DNA of 64,000 bases from Garcia nutans (GCA_947685225.1 CANTUV010000055.1:9249501-9313500), one strand, 5' to 3'. Counted from the stretch's first letter, positions 24,860-38,800 are shown. Numbers and translations: made by a program. The notes: generated from the letters alone by a model not told the origin.

Positions 24860-26100
24860 GGTGAATGTGGCCATATTTAGTGGGCATAGGTGGAAAGGGG
24901 GATCTTCATTAACTAGCATTGTCTTTGTCTTCTCAGGGAATTTTAAGATCCCTTTGTTGGTTATGTCTTGGACTAAGTTCCTGAATCCCTAGCACGCATT
25001 GGTAGCGTGGTTCTTTCAGTTGTGATACTTGCACTAATCTTGATTCTTCAACTCTTCCTTGATAAGGAACTTATGGTCTGGTGGCAGCTTAATAAATTCC
25101 TTCTTAAGGAGAAATTGAATAGTTCATCAGTCTTCATGACATCAAAAGTGTACTGAGGTTAGGAAGTTGTGGCATGTGCCTTTTTCCAAGTGTCTGATAC
25201 TTTCTTCACCAAGGCTAGGTAGATGTACGAACTTAAGGAAGCTAAGTTAGTCATGACTATCTTCTGGTTATTTTGTTTTTGAAGGAATAACACATAAGAA
25301 CACACAAACACATGGAACAATGACTGGACATTCCACAACAAACACAGACATATTGATTAATATATTCTCTAAATACATACACTTTTTTTAATGTTGGAGA
25401 CCGAAGCCCTAGTTTAAAATCTCTCACACACTTGGACCAGGCTTACCGGGCCAAACTATCTCATGGTTGTTGATCTCTTGAAAATAGGATCCCATAGCTG
25501 ACTTTCTCCTTTGTTTTTCCTCATGTAGCAACTCCTCCATATTATACAACCTTGGCTACCAATTTGTACAAGTCCTTAAACTCCATCCTTTGGAACTTCT
25601 TCCTTAATATAATGTTGAGGCCTCTCCAAGCCATCTTGACGTATTTTATTTTAGGAAGGTATATCTTGCACTTATTCTTCATTTTCTTAAACTTGGTGAT
25701 AAATTTACTAGTCATCTCACTTGGCTTTTAGGTCATCTTGAACTTGGGCTCTTCCTCGTAGAACTTGGTATAGAACTAACTCTCTATTTCTGGCCAAGTG
25801 AATATGGAATTTCAATGCAATGTTATATACTAAGTGAAAATTGTATTAGTCAATGAATTCAAGAACAACCTTAGTTTGAGCTGTGTAAAGTTCTCGTAAT
25901 TAGCCAATTCACCACACTTTATGGTGAATCCGGTAATATTTGCTAGAGTTGATTAACCATCTTCACTAAAAAACAAGGAGAAGTCAGGAATCTTATATCC
26001 TCAAGGTTATAGCTTATCCATGTCAATGGCCTCAAGATAAGGCTTGAAACATTTTGGTTGGCCTATTTGCCTCAAACTAGGCCCATAAAGTTCTTATATC
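24860..26100 (-). pseudogene. Tat-type gypsy gag with zinc-binding motif (decayed)
   Basis: Minus-strand fragments read as Tat gag. In about 25740-25560 are phrases such as KFITKFKKMKNKCKIY and KFQRMEFKDLYKLVAK. At about 25060-24960 is a Cys/His motif (C-K-Y-H-N-x-K-N-H-A-T-N-A-C) followed by FRNLVQDITNKGILKFPE. That is the Tat-lineage form of the gag zinc motif (C-x-H-H-C). Stops and frame changes occur throughout. The extent is approximate. Confidence 0.55.
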
Positions 26101-26392
26101 ACTTCTTAAATGACCTTAATATCTATTGAAACCTAAGGCTTGTGCACTGGAGAAATTGGAAGATTATTATGAAAATTAACTACAACGAGTCCGTCTGCTG
26201 CATTTGCTTGGGCAAAGTTTTCAGCCTCATAGTGGATGAGTTGGTTCTGAAGAGTAGCCGTATCAAAGATCTACTGAGGAGCCCCACATATGTTGCAGTC
26301 ATTAGGTCTCCCAAAGCCACTGTTGTTGCAATAGTTGCCATTGAACTCTTCCCTCCTTCAAAGTGGTAAATACTTATCTTCAGCTTGCCTGA

Positions 26393-26418
26393 GAGGGGGG
26401 AGGGGAGGGGGGGCGGGG
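26393..26418 (+). other. G-quadruplex-prone G tract
   Basis: Four runs of at least four G separated by single A, A and C bases (GGGGGGAGGGGAGGGGGGGC then GGGG) stand out in very AT-rich DNA. By the usual G4 rule this is a strong quadruplex former. It lies in the right-hand part of the Tat relic. No function is claimed. Confidence 0.7.
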
Positions 26419-26937
26419 TTCGGTCTCCAAAGCTAAGAAATGCCCCTCAAGCTCTTCTACTACATTCTTTCCAGACTTGGATTCAACCTCTAAACCTAAA
26501 GGACTTATGCTACAAGACGAGCTATTGCTTCTTTGTATCTCCTACATTGTGCGAGGCTATGTTAATTGTTTTTCTCACAACTTCTTTTGCTCAAGCTGGA
26601 TTTCCTTGAGGAATTTCATTAATGTTCTTACTTCTTCCACTTGTTGTGAGGGAAAGAGTTGTTTTTATTTGAGTGTCGGTTAAATATTTCTTAAATTGCT
26701 TAATAATTTGAGGAACAATTCCTTCTAGTGGTGCTCTTGTAGCCCTCACTTTTTGGTCATTAGACCCGATTATATCTTTCATATTACTTTTTTTTTAGAT
26801 AGCACCCTTGTAGAATGGTTCTCATTGGGCATACAAAAAATTATTTGCCTGAGAAATGATAAATTTTGACCTTTAAATATGCAAGGGGTGCCAAAGAATT
26901 GTAGATTACTTAATCAAAATGCGCAATCTAACTTCTA

Positions 26938-27912
26938 AGGTCATCTCCAAGGGATGTGCTAAAGCACAAAAAATATAGTGCTTTAGCGCCTATTTTATGC
27001 TCCAATGTAGCACTAACTTTGGCGCTAAAATAAAATAGAGCTACAACCTAGTGCACCATTGTAACAATCGCTATCTTTTTATTATTATTATTTTTTTGAA
27101 AATATATATTATATATTAGATTTTTTAATATTATATGTTGTATTTTCATTTGATAAAAATATATTAATCACACTAGCTAAATTTAGTTTTTTTTTAATTA
27201 ATTGAAAAAAATTATTTTCTAATTAATTTTAATTATATCTAAAATTAAAAATATAATTTTTAAAAAAAAATGATTTTAGTATTATTGAATTAAAAACTTA
27301 TTAATAAGATAAAATTAAAATTAAATATGCTTAAATTTTAGTAAATTGATAAATATATATACATTGTTCAGGTTTATAAAAAATAAAAAATATAACTAAC
27401 TTTACAAACCTAAATATTACTATATATTTAATTATATTAAATTAGTAATGATTAAATGTGTATTTATTATATTAATTTTATTTTCTTAATTATATCATAT
27501 TAATTTAGTTTATAATTATTAAAGTTCTAATTTTTACATAAGAATAAAATATATAATATTTAAATGAAGATAATGACATGATAAATAATAAAATATAATT
27601 GATCATTTGTGGGAGGAGTGTGGTAATTCAAAAAATTTATCTAAATATATGTATTGTATTTCTACTTATATTTTGAAATAAAGAAAATATTTAAAATTTC
27701 TAAATATCATATTTTAATTAAATATTAAATAAAATTTATTAAGTAATTATTTTAAATTAATTTTTATAAATTAAATTATTTACAATCTAATAGTTGAAAA
27801 AAAATGTCATAATCAATTTAATAAAAGAAAGTAGAAGGAATATTTTATATAATATAGATAATATACTTTATATAGTTTAAAATAGTAAAAATTGGTTGGA
27901 GATGAGAATAGT
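26938..27912. mobile_element. MITE-like element with TCATCTCCAA termini
   Basis: The left end AGGTCATCTCCAAGG (26938 on) and the right end TTGGTTGGAGATGAGAATAG (ending about 27911) share an inverted TCATCTCCAA core. Next to the left end, AGTGCTTTAGCGCC and TTTGGCGCTAAA form a local inverted repeat. The body is very AT-rich and non-coding. The termini resemble PIF/Harbinger-derived elements of eudicots (inference). A TAA-type target duplication is not clear. Confidence 0.45.
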
Positions 27913-28348
27913 AAAAAAATATAAAAAAATAAAACTCTATAGTACACTTTTGGGAAATCGCATAAAATGATCCCTCCTAAAATTTATTAGTACATTTTGA
28001 ACCCTTTTAATCTAAAAAAGCCCAAAAATGCCAGAAATGCCTCTTATATTTTAAAACGAAGCTAAATAGTAACCTCCTCTCACTGTCGGCGATTTCATCA
28101 ACTCTATCTTTCACTTTCTTACTAACCTTAATATCGAAATTTTCCTACCGATGCAAGCAGAGTAAGAACTATTAGAAGTGTGGTTTATTTATCTGAAGCT
28201 TCATTTGACTGTGATATGCGTTTGTTAGAGGTTTGAGTTTGGCGACTGTAAGTGTTGTTTTTCTAGGGTTTTCTCTAGTTTTTAGGGTTTATTTACTTCA
28301 AAAGTCAACGATGTTTGATGAGAAATGATATGTTTTAGTAGTTGTATT

Positions 28349-31120
28349 TGTAACATCCGAAATTTTTAAAAATTAAATAAAATAAATTAAAATTAAATTG
28401 GATAAATTAAATAAACTATTTAAATAAAAAATGAAAGGATTTTAAACGAAAAAATGGAATGCATATGTGAAATATACATGAAATATATATAATATATATA
28501 AGTCATCCAAAAGTTAATATTTTTTAAAAGAAAAGTCAAAGTCAAGTGGCATTTTAGTAATTATACTTTGGAAATTAAGATTTATAAAATAAATTTTAAA
28601 TAATTTATTTTTGTATGGAAGAAGTAATTTTGGTTTTTATTAAATAATTAAATAATTAATTAATTAAAAATATATTAAGATATTATATACATATATGGTT
28701 ATAAAAGAAAGTGGAAAGAAAGAGAAAATTGATTTTTTTTCATCATCATTTTCTTCTTGCTAAGGGCCAAAACTCCATGGCTATACAAGCTCAAGATTTT
28801 TCTTCTCCCATGCTTCAAGAATTGAAAGGAATTCAAGGTTTTAATTAAAGTTTTGGTGTTTTCTACTTAAAATAGTAAGTTTTCTTACTTTTTTCCTTGA
28901 AATTTCATGAAAGAATGATTGTGTTGAATTTGGATTTTTGAAGTAGTATGATATAATTATCTATTTGGGTATGAATGAAGTTGTTGTTGAATAGTTAACA
29001 ATGATTTTAAGGTTGGATTGAAGAAATGTTTGAATTTAAGTTGAGTTTGGTGAAGAGAGAGAATTTAGGGTTATGTAACTTTTGGGTTTGTGAAATCATG
29101 GGTTTTAATTGGGCAATTTGGTTCTAAATGTATTATTTTGATGCATAAACAAGTATTTTCAAGTCAAATGATGAATTTGGTTATGTTTGGATAAAGTTTG
29201 GATGAAGTAGTGTTGATTTAGGGTTTTGGAAAAGTAAATTTTCAAAGATGGTGAGTTGTTTGATTTTAATGTTTAAAGCATGTTGTTTAATGATATAAGT
29301 AATGAATATAAGCTTGGATTAATAATTCGATTGAGTTGAAATAGAAAACATTTAATAGTGAAGGTTATGTCATTTTAGAGTTTTGAACATAAGCATCTGT
29401 TTAACTAATGTAATTGGTTTAAACATGTTAAAATATGTTTTTAATAATATTAATGAACTTAAAACATCAATTTGAATGGTTTAATATGGTTTTCCTAAGT
29501 TAAAGAAAGGTTATGCTATATTTTGGGATTTTGATTAAAGTGGTGTGTAATTAAAGTTTGATGCTTGAAATGCCTTAGAATGTGATATTAAATGATTTTA
29601 TTTAATCACATTTGGTATAGATATTAAGGAGAGGTGATTTTCCCAATACTAGTGTTGAAGGGCAACTTGAAAGAGGAGGTTGGAGTTTGATTTTGAGCTT
29701 GCTTTTGAGAGCTTATAGAGGTATGTACAAACTCTTGATAAATGTGACATAATTGAATTATATTTGGGCTTAACACATTTTGGTAGAAAAATGTGTTAAG
29801 TTACTTGATGCATTGATTATTCATGAATAATGTGCTATGACATATGTAATGTTATATATGCATTAAATACATTGTGAAAAACCATTGTTAATGGCTAAAT
29901 TGCATAAAATGTGAATTATGTGAAAATAGCCCAAAGTGTTTGGGTAATGTGATTTTGATATGGAATGTGATACGTTGTGATGATATATTGAGATATGATG
30001 AAATGTGATAAATTGAAATGAAATGACATTGAAAAAAAAAAAAGAAAATGAGGCAATGTGCCTAGTTGGTTATGAGAAAATGAAAAAGAAATTAACAATA
30101 AAAAATATAAAATAATTGTGTGCCTAGTATATTATTCAATTTTTAGAGTTCTGTGTTTGGTGGCATGCCTATGGGATTATCCTCATTATTTGTCTTCGGG
30201 GCTAGCTTTTGAGCAATTACTTTGATTTGCCTTCGGGGCTAAACATTTGGCGTCATTGTGATATGATTTGTCTTCAGGACTAGATTTTGAGCATTACTAT
30301 GATTTGCCTTCGGGGCTAGACACATGGTGTCAATTTTGACCAAAACAGTAACTCTGAAATTTGAATGATATATTAGAGCTTTTGGGCCCATGCTTGTGTT
30401 TGTTCTTGTGTGAACTATTGAATGATGGAAAAATATGTTTAAAAGTGAGCTTGGATGCCACATTTGTGACATAGCATAAAAGCATTCATCATTGGCATTG
30501 TATTTAAGTTTTTGTTATCAAAGTTTGTACCTCTAGGCTTTTGGCTTAACGCGCTTGTAACTCATCATGCAGGTGACAGGGGTGATCCGGTTAAGCCGGA
30601 GAGTTCTTTTAGATCGGGTAAGGTCTAGATTTGAGAGTTTTCTTGTAGAGTTAATTTTGGGTATCAAGATCAGAGGCACTGCCGATATGTATATGTTTTA
30701 TACTATATTTTAATATTATGTATACCATACTATATTTTGGTGTATATATTGCAAATTATAAAGAATATTTTAGATAATTTGATTAAAATGCGATTATATA
30801 TATGTGTTTTTGATAAATATATATGTATATGTATAAATATTTTGAGAAACTTGGAGAAATTGAGGAGTATGAATGAAATATATGATTGATTTTTTTATTG
30901 GGAGTATTTTTTATGCAGGTTGTGGTTTGTTAAAATTTAGGAATGTCCAAATCACAGAAAAATCGCTGACGAATTTTTTCTAGATATTTTCATATAAAAT
31001 ATTTATTTTAGAACATATGAGTAATAAATAATATTTTATTTATTATTTAAATATACATTACAAAGTATTTGAGAATTTAAATTTGAAGTATGAAAGTTTT
31101 TATTAAATTGAGTTGTGACA
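28349..31120 (+). mobile_element. Solo LTR of a Del/Tekay-like gypsy element (2.77 kb)
   Basis: Starts TGTAACATCCGAAATTTT and ends GAGTTGTGACA, the typical termini of Del/Tekay chromovirus LTRs. It includes CCTTCGGGGCTAG repeats (30190-30320) and GGTGACAGGGGTGATCCGG (30570). No primer-binding site, gag or pol follows, so internal DNA has been lost by LTR-LTR recombination. Flanking 5-mers GTATT (left) and TTTTT (right) do not match well, so either the target duplication has decayed or the recombination joined LTRs of two insertions. Confidence 0.65.
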
Positions 31121-31334
31121 TTTTTGTACCGTATATGCATATTTTACATATATTGGTGTATGTATTATGCATATATAAGGTATAAGGATGTTACAGTATT
31201 GATGATTGCAGTAGAATTTTTTATGATTGTGACTTATTTATTCGTCGCCATTTTGTGTTTTAATCTTGACTGGGTGGTGTACATTATGGATTTTTGTGAA
31301 CCATGTGTTCATATGATAGTATTTTGTTTATAGA

Positions 31335-32275
31335 ACTGAAGTTACAGTGAGTTAGCGAAAGTTATTGAAAGTTAGCGATGGTTAGCCATTATTGATTATT
31401 CTTAACTCTGACTCTGACAAACTATCAATAACTCTCACTAAACAAAGAAAATTGCATTTAACAATAGTCCATAATTGTCCCTTAAATTTTGAAATTGAAA
31501 TTGAGGAGTGCTTGTCCAGTTAGACCTGCAACTTGAAAATAAATACTTAGAATAGTCAATAACAATCATTAAAATGCCACTAACTATCTATAACTGCCAC
31601 TAACTGTGACTCAACTATCACAAACTATTTTTTTTGCACTCCCTAATTCTCCCTTCATGGTATATGGGGGTGGATGTGATTTTGAGAGTAAACTGAGTGA
31701 GTTTGCATGCAGGTTGGAGATTATTGATTAAACAATCATTAATGGTCAATAACTATCACTAACTGTCACCCAACTGCCATAAAATGCTGTTTTAAATACT
31801 CTCTAACTTTCCCTTGCATGGCATATATAGATGGAAATGATTTTGAGAATCATATGATTGAGTTTGCAGGTAGGTGAATCCTTGAATAAACTATCGCTCA
31901 CTGTCACTAACTCTTAAGAACTGTCACTAACTATATCTTAAATGACACAAATTGCTTTTGCAAACACTTTTTTAATTCTCCCTTAGACAGTATATATACA
32001 TGGTTCTGAATTTAAGAATGCTCTGATTGGGTTTGTATGCAGGTTAGTAATCCTTAATTACAAAGTAAATAACTGTCACTAACTGTTAATAACTATCACT
32101 AACTATACCTTAACTGATATAAATTACTTATGTAAATAGTTCCTAATTCTCCATTATAAAGTATATATATGGGTTTGAATTTGAGAATGTTCTGATTAGG
32201 TTTGTATGCATGTTAGTTATCCTTAATTACAAAGTCACTAACTATCACTAACTACAAACTAATTTGTTCTTGTCT
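31335..32275. repeat. Decamer-phased arrays upstream of the ULP gene
   Basis: At 31340-31390 GTTA(G) recurs at about 10-bp steps on the plus strand (GTTACAGTGA GTTAGCGAAA and on). From 31395 to 32275 the reverse form dominates: blocks such as ACTAACTGTC ACTAACTGTT and AATAACTATC ACTAACTATA. These blocks sit in four imperfect larger repeats of about 157-173 bp, marked by GCAGGTTxGxxATCCTT near 31710, 31867, 32041 and 32211. The motif is the complement of the GTTAGT decamer of the 36-42 kb array, in opposite orientation. Confidence 0.75.
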
Positions 32276-32347
32276 ATAGACTTAAATTCACAAAATTTAT
32301 TTTCCCACATTTCGATTGATGATGTTTATCTATAGTGTGTAGATTAA

Positions 32348-35300
32348 ATGGCATCACCAAGTGCTTCATCTTTGAGCTGTGAGAGAGTGCCAATGGATGC
32401 TCAGCCGGTAATAGAATTGTATTTGTTAGAAGACAAGGTAAGGGAGCTACAAAGGGGTATAGAAAGAGAAAAATGGAAGTTCAGTTCAAGGACGATGAGA
32501 TGCACCAACAAGAGGAGCAACAGGAACAACAAAAAGAACACATTCATACAGTTTTTAAAGATGTTGAATACATCATTCCAGAAGAAAGGTCAAAGCACTA
32601 TATTGTCAACACCATTGGCCCTGGTTTGAAGATTATATGCATAATAGAGGATGTCATTTCCAATAACCAAGCCAAGGTACGTATGGTTTATTTAATAAAA
32701 GTCATCCATTATATAGCTACATTGTTTTTAAATTGTTGATTAATCTTAGTAAAAAATTCAAATTATTTTCCAGTTGGAATTATTTCGCAAGTATAATGTG
32801 GCTCATTTGCTCAAAATTCAAGGATGGAATATTTTCCATCTGGCAGGGAATGATCAATTATATGTGCATACACATCTTGAACATTACAAAGGCTGATGAA
32901 CTGTATTTTAAGTTTGGAAAATATATAGTAACTATAGGGGTAGAAGACTATTATTTAATTTCAAGATTATCATATGTTGGAAGTGATCCTTTGCCTGACA
33001 GTACCAGTCCTTTGGTTGAGCAGTATGGACATATGAGATGCAAGGAATTACTTGATGTCTTTACGCATTGCATAGATTTGGTTACTCAAGTTAAGTTGGG
33101 TGTTACCTGACTCATTGACCTGCTCATAATGGGGAGAGCTATTAAATCAAAGGTGGATGCTAGAATTTTGGCTGTTGTAGATGACATTGAATCCTTCAAC
33201 AATGTTGCTTGAAGAAAATAAGGCTAGAAATTCTTGTGTTGTAATATAAAATAGACTCTTTTGAAATTCTAGAAAAAGATGGCAGGGAATTTTCTCTTAG
33301 TGGGTTCTTTGATATTTTGTCAGTTTTTGGAATGGAGATACTACCATTTACAGATGTTCTTGAGGCTAAGAAAATCAACATTTGTATTCCAAGGATACTA
33401 TCCTGGCAGTTTTCTTCAAAATTGGCTTACAATGTTATTGTAGCAAGACTGTCAGGAGTGGTAATATTTTTAGTTAGTGCGGATATTTTAATTTTATTGC
33501 AAATTCCTTAATAGTTTATCTATAATAATTTATTCTTATGAACTTATTTGTAATGTAGGAGGAAAAAGCTCATCAGTTATATATTTCGGATGCTGAACTT
33601 ACTCATACCTACTTCCTTGGGATGACGAACAAGAGATGTGTAATTGTCATTGAACCCAATATTTTGTCAGTCGCGGAAGAATCTCCCAATGGGAGGGAAG
33701 AATCAAAGGCATTCCCTTTTGATTCAACATATCTGAGAAATTTACTAAATACAGTTCACAAGCTTGAGGAACATTGCATGTCATTTGAAAAGGAGAATCA
33801 AGAAAAAGAAAAAGTAATCTAGGAATTGCGAGAAAATAATGCCCAACAAGGCGCGAAGATTGAGTGTTTGATAAACAAAAACAGAGAATTATGGAATAAG
33901 CTAAAAGAGCAAAATGAGCATTTGATAGATATTACAAGTCTCTCTAGTAGAATAAACATGATTGTAGGGGGGACAAAAAGAAACATACTGTATTCTCCTA
34001 ATTTCCCCACCCGAGCATGTGTAAGTATTGTTAAATCTATGTAAGAGGTTTTGACAATCGTCAAGAGCATTTTTCTAAGATTGTTGCATTTTATTCCAGC
34101 GATCAAAAGGTTGATGATCTAAAAAATCAACAGGATATTACCAGCCCCTCCTAACTCATTCTGTTAGGACAGAAGGAAACATGTGATATGTAGCCCATGG
34201 CTACATCTGCTAACGTATGACAAAAGTATATTTTCTTAAGTAAATGTGATTTATTTCAATAGAGAAAAGGTTAAAGAAGGCATGAAATTAGATGAAATTC
34301 CTAGCATCTCTCTTATGACAATTTCTCTTACCAAATTTGATGAAGGGACTGCTAAAAGGGTTAAAGTTCCAAATTTAAAATATATCACAGATGAGTGGAC
34401 GCCAGAAGGGAAAAGAAGAAAGGGAAGAAATGCCACCTCACAATTGTTGTAGAGAAGACTCGATAATAATGACTATGATCCAGTGCTTCCAATTTTCCCA
34501 TTTCCACTTCCAAGTGAAGATGCACATAAACAATTCAATGATTGGTAGGATATCATTTTCAAGGGATTTAAATAGTAAGTCGATTACTTATTTGAACTTT
34601 CATTAACATGTATGCAATGATCATTACTCATAAATTGTTTTTGTAATATAGTGCCAAATAGAATGAGCAAAAGCTGTCGGATAATGATTACTATGACTTC
34701 ATAATAAGAAGGATAGACATATATGATTTTTGGTGGTGATTGAAAACATCAAATATTTGGTTGGACAATGATGTAAGCTTGTAACTTATTTTTTTGTATA
34801 CATATAGTTTGACTACATATATCAAATTTTATGAATAGCATCCACATTTCGATCATATTTTGCAAGATATTGATATTATTCTTTATTATGTTCGACAAAA
34901 ATAATATTTTTTATGAATCTCTATTTGACTAAAGGATAGCATGCGGTGGAGCACTCATCAATCAATTATTTATATGGGGGGTATACTGACTTTACTAATA
35001 AGAAGAAAGAGAAGACTGCTTGGGAGCCTTCAATAAACACTGTGAGATTCTTGAAAGGCAAGCTTAAGTATGGAAAACCTACGTGGGAAGTGGAGAGAAT
35101 TTACCTCCCAGTTAACCACAAGTCACAATATTGGTTTCTTATCAAAATCATGCTAACTATTTGGACCATAAATGTATTTGACTCTTTGTTTCTACTGGAT
35201 CGCCGCCTGCCAAGATGACATGTGTGACTCCAATACAAGAAATGTTGGTTCATGCACTTAAGTTCATAGAATTCTTCACTTTCAGACTAGAGCTCGCAGC

Positions 35301-35633
35301 ATTCTAAAACAAGAAGTTTAAAGTAAAATATACAAAGGATTTGTGTCCATAACAATATGGGTAACTCCCTACCATGGCTTTATGATTAATTATATTTATT
35401 CAATTTAAAATATCACTAACAATTATTTTTTTTTTATATTGAGCAGACAAGATTATGGTATGTTTGTGGTCAAATTTATTGAATTTTGTATGACCCCAGG
35501 CTTTGTTGTGTGGGATTGCAAACAGGAGTACATGGATAAACTCATGTATACAACGGCTTGTTCTTTATGGGTTTATACAAAAACAAGAAAAGGGGTAAAT
35601 ATCATTCTGATGATGAGAAGAGCAGTGATTTAG
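32348..35633 (+). pseudogene. DUF1985-ULP1 (C48) protease gene of the MULE (inactivated)
   Basis: ATG at 32348. The first exons encode a short helix-rich start and a Gln-rich coil, with a donor AAG|GTACGT at 32676 and an acceptor near 32773. A DUF1985-like domain follows (about 32774-33110; FRKYNVAHLLKIQGW and DELYFKFGKYIVTIG-EDYYLISRL). A coiled coil lies at about 33720-33930. The C48 peptidase domain is at 34946-35633: WEVERIYLPVNHKSQYWFLI, VFDSL, then RQDYGMFVVKF. In this family the catalytic His precedes Trp and the Cys sits in DCG. Here they are Tyr (QYW) and Tyr (DYG), each one transition away, while Asp (FDSL) is kept. Several stops and frameshifts also occur. ULP1 proteases normally remove SUMO from proteins. 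Why MULEs carry them is unknown. Confidence 0.75.
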
Positions 35634-35884
35634 AGGACAAATGATTGTATATATAGTTGTTGATTTCGATATTGTATAATATATGCTTAAGATTAATGAC
35701 AGTTTTAACTTTTGTCCCATTACAACTTGTATATATTATTTTGTAATAAGGAATAATTGCATATTTTGTGTTGAAATAGATGTCAAAATGTTAATGTTAA
35801 GTTTATGAATAGGTTATATTAATGTTACATGTTAACGACATGTTTATGAGCATGTTATGATGTTGTAGTGCTAGTAAATAATGT

Positions 35885-38800
35885 TATTCATTGTTAGTTC
35901 GCAGTTAGTCATAGTTATTCTCAGCTATAGAAAGATAGTATAACATGACACGAGAAATGACCTAAGAGATGATTTCAAAGCACAACAAAGTAAAGTTAGT
36001 GATAGTTAGTGTAATGTTAGTCATAATTCGTGTGAGTTACTGAAAGTTAGTCACGAATTAAACACGTGCATACCTAGCCAGAGATGACCTAACAAATGAA
36101 TTCAGGTTGATAACTATAACGTGAGAGATGATTCCTAAGCCCAATAAAGTGGTGTTAGTGATAGTTGTTTATGTGTTAGTCATAGTTAGTCTATGTTAGT
36201 GAAAGTTAGTCATGAATTAAACACATGCATACCCAGCCAGAGATGACCCAACAAATGAAATCATGTTGATAACTATGGCCAGAGAGATGATTCCTAAGCC
36301 CAAAAAATTGGTGTTAGTGATAGTTAGTGCAGTGTTAGTCATAGTTAGTATGAGTTACTGAAACTTAGTCATGATTAAACACGTGCATAACCAACCAGAG
36401 ATGACCCAACAAATGAACTCAGGTTGATAAATATGACTTGAGAGTAGATTTTAAATCACAACAAAGTGATGTTAGTGATAGTTAGAGCAGTGTTAGTCAT
36501 AGTTAGTGTGAGTTAGTGAAAGTTATTCAGGAATTAAAACATGCATACCTAGCCAGAGATGACCTGACAGATGAACCCAAGTTAATAGCTATGACCTGAG
36601 AGATGATTTCAAAGTGCAATAAAGTGGTGTTAGTGATAGTTAGTGCAGTGTTAATCGTGTTAGTGAAAGTTAGTCATGAATTAAACACGTGCATACCCAG
36701 CCAAAGATGACCTAACAAATAAACTCATATTTATAACTATGACCTGAGAGATGATTCCTAAGCCCAAAAAAGTGGTGTTAGTGATAGTTAGTTATGTGTT
36801 AGTCATAGTTAGTCTGTGTTAGTGAAAGTTAGTCACGAATTAATCACGTGCATACCCAGCCAGAGATGACCCAACATATGAACTCAAGTTGATAACTATG
36901 ACCTGAGAGATGATTTTGAAGCACAACAAAGTGGTTTATTGATAGTTAGTGCAGTGTTAGTCATAGTTAGTCTGTGTTAGTGAAAGCTAGTCACGAATTA
37001 AACACGTGCATACCTGGCCAGAGATGACCCAACAGATGAACTCAGGTTGATAACTATGACCTTAGAGATGATTCCTAAGCCCAAAAAAGCGGTGTTAGTT
37101 ATAGTTAGTTGTGTATTAGTCATAGTTAGTATGTGTTAGTAAAAGTTAGTAACGATTTAAACAAGTGCATACCCAGCTAGAAATGGCCCAACAGATGAAA
37201 TTAGGTTAATAAATATGACCTGAGAGATTATTCCTAAGCCTAAAAAAGTGGTGTTTGTTATAGTTAGTACAGTGTTAGTCATAGTTAGTGTGAGTTATTG
37301 AAAGTTAATCATGAATTACACACGTGCATAGCCAGCCAAAGATGACCCAATAGTTTAACTCAGGTTGATAATTAAGACCTGAGAGATGATTTCGAAGTGC
37401 AACAAAGTGGTGTTAGTGATGGTTAGTGCAATGTTAGTTATAATTAGTGTGAGTTAGTGAAAATTAGTCACGAATTAAAACATGTGTACCCAGCCAGAGA
37501 TGACCCAACTGATGAACCCAGGTTGATAGCTATGACCTGAGAGATGATTTTGAAGCACAACAAAGTGGTGTTAGTGATAGTTAATATAGTGTTAGTCATA
37601 GTTAGTGTGAGTTAGTGAAAGTTAGTCATGAATTAAAACATGCAAACCTAGCCAGAGATTACATAATAGATGAACCCAGGTTGATAACTATGACCTGAGC
37701 CCAAAAAGTGGTGTTAGTGATAGTTGGTTATGTGTTAGTCATAGTTAGTTTGTGTTAGTGAAAGTTAGTCATGAATTAAACACGTTCATACCCAACTAGA
37801 TATGACCTAACATATAAACTCATGTTGATAACTATGACCAGAGATGATTTCAAAGTGCAACCAAGTGGTGTTAGTGATAGCTATTGCAGTGTTATTTATA
37901 GTTAGTGAGAGTTAGTAAAAGTTAGTCACAAATTAAACACGTACAGAACTAGCCAGAGATGACACAACAAATGAACTCAGGTGGATAAATTTGAGTTGAG
38001 AGATGATTTTAAAGCATAATAAAGTGGTGTTAGTGATAGTTAGTGTAGTATTTGTCATAGTTAGTGTTAGTGAAAGTAATTCAGGAATTAAAACATATGT
38101 ACCCAGCCAGAGATGACCCAACAAATGAACCCAGATTGATAGCTATGACCTGAGAGATGATTCATAAGCCAAGAAAAATGGTGTTAGTGATAGTTAGTGC
38201 AGTATTAGTCATAGTCAGTGTGAATTACTGAAAGTTAGTCAAGAATTAAACACGTGCAGACACAGCCAGGGATGACCCAACAGATGAACTCGGGATGATA
38301 ACTATGACCTGCAAGATGATTTCGAAGTGCAACAAAGTGGTGCCAGTGATAGTTCGTGCATTGTTAGTTATAATTAGTGTGAGTTAGCAAAAGTTAATCA
38401 CGAATTAAAACATGCATACCCAGCCAGAGATGACCCATCAGATGAACCCAGGTTGATAGCTATGACTTAAGAGATGATTTTGAAGCACAACAAAGTGGTG
38501 TTAGTGATAGTTAGTGCAGTGTTAGTCAGAGTTAGTATGAGTTGGTGAAAGTTAATCACGAAATAAAACATACGTACCCAGCCAGTGATGACCCATCAAA
38601 TGAACCTAGGTTGATAACTATGACCTGAGAGATGATTTCAAAGAGCAACAATGTGGTGTTAGTGATAGTTAGTGCAGTGTTAGTCATAGTTAGTGTGAGT
38701 TAGTGAAAGTTAGTCCCGAATTAAAACATGTTTACCTACCCAGAGATGACCCAATAGATGAATATTGGTTGATAACTATAACCTGTGAGATGATTTTGAA

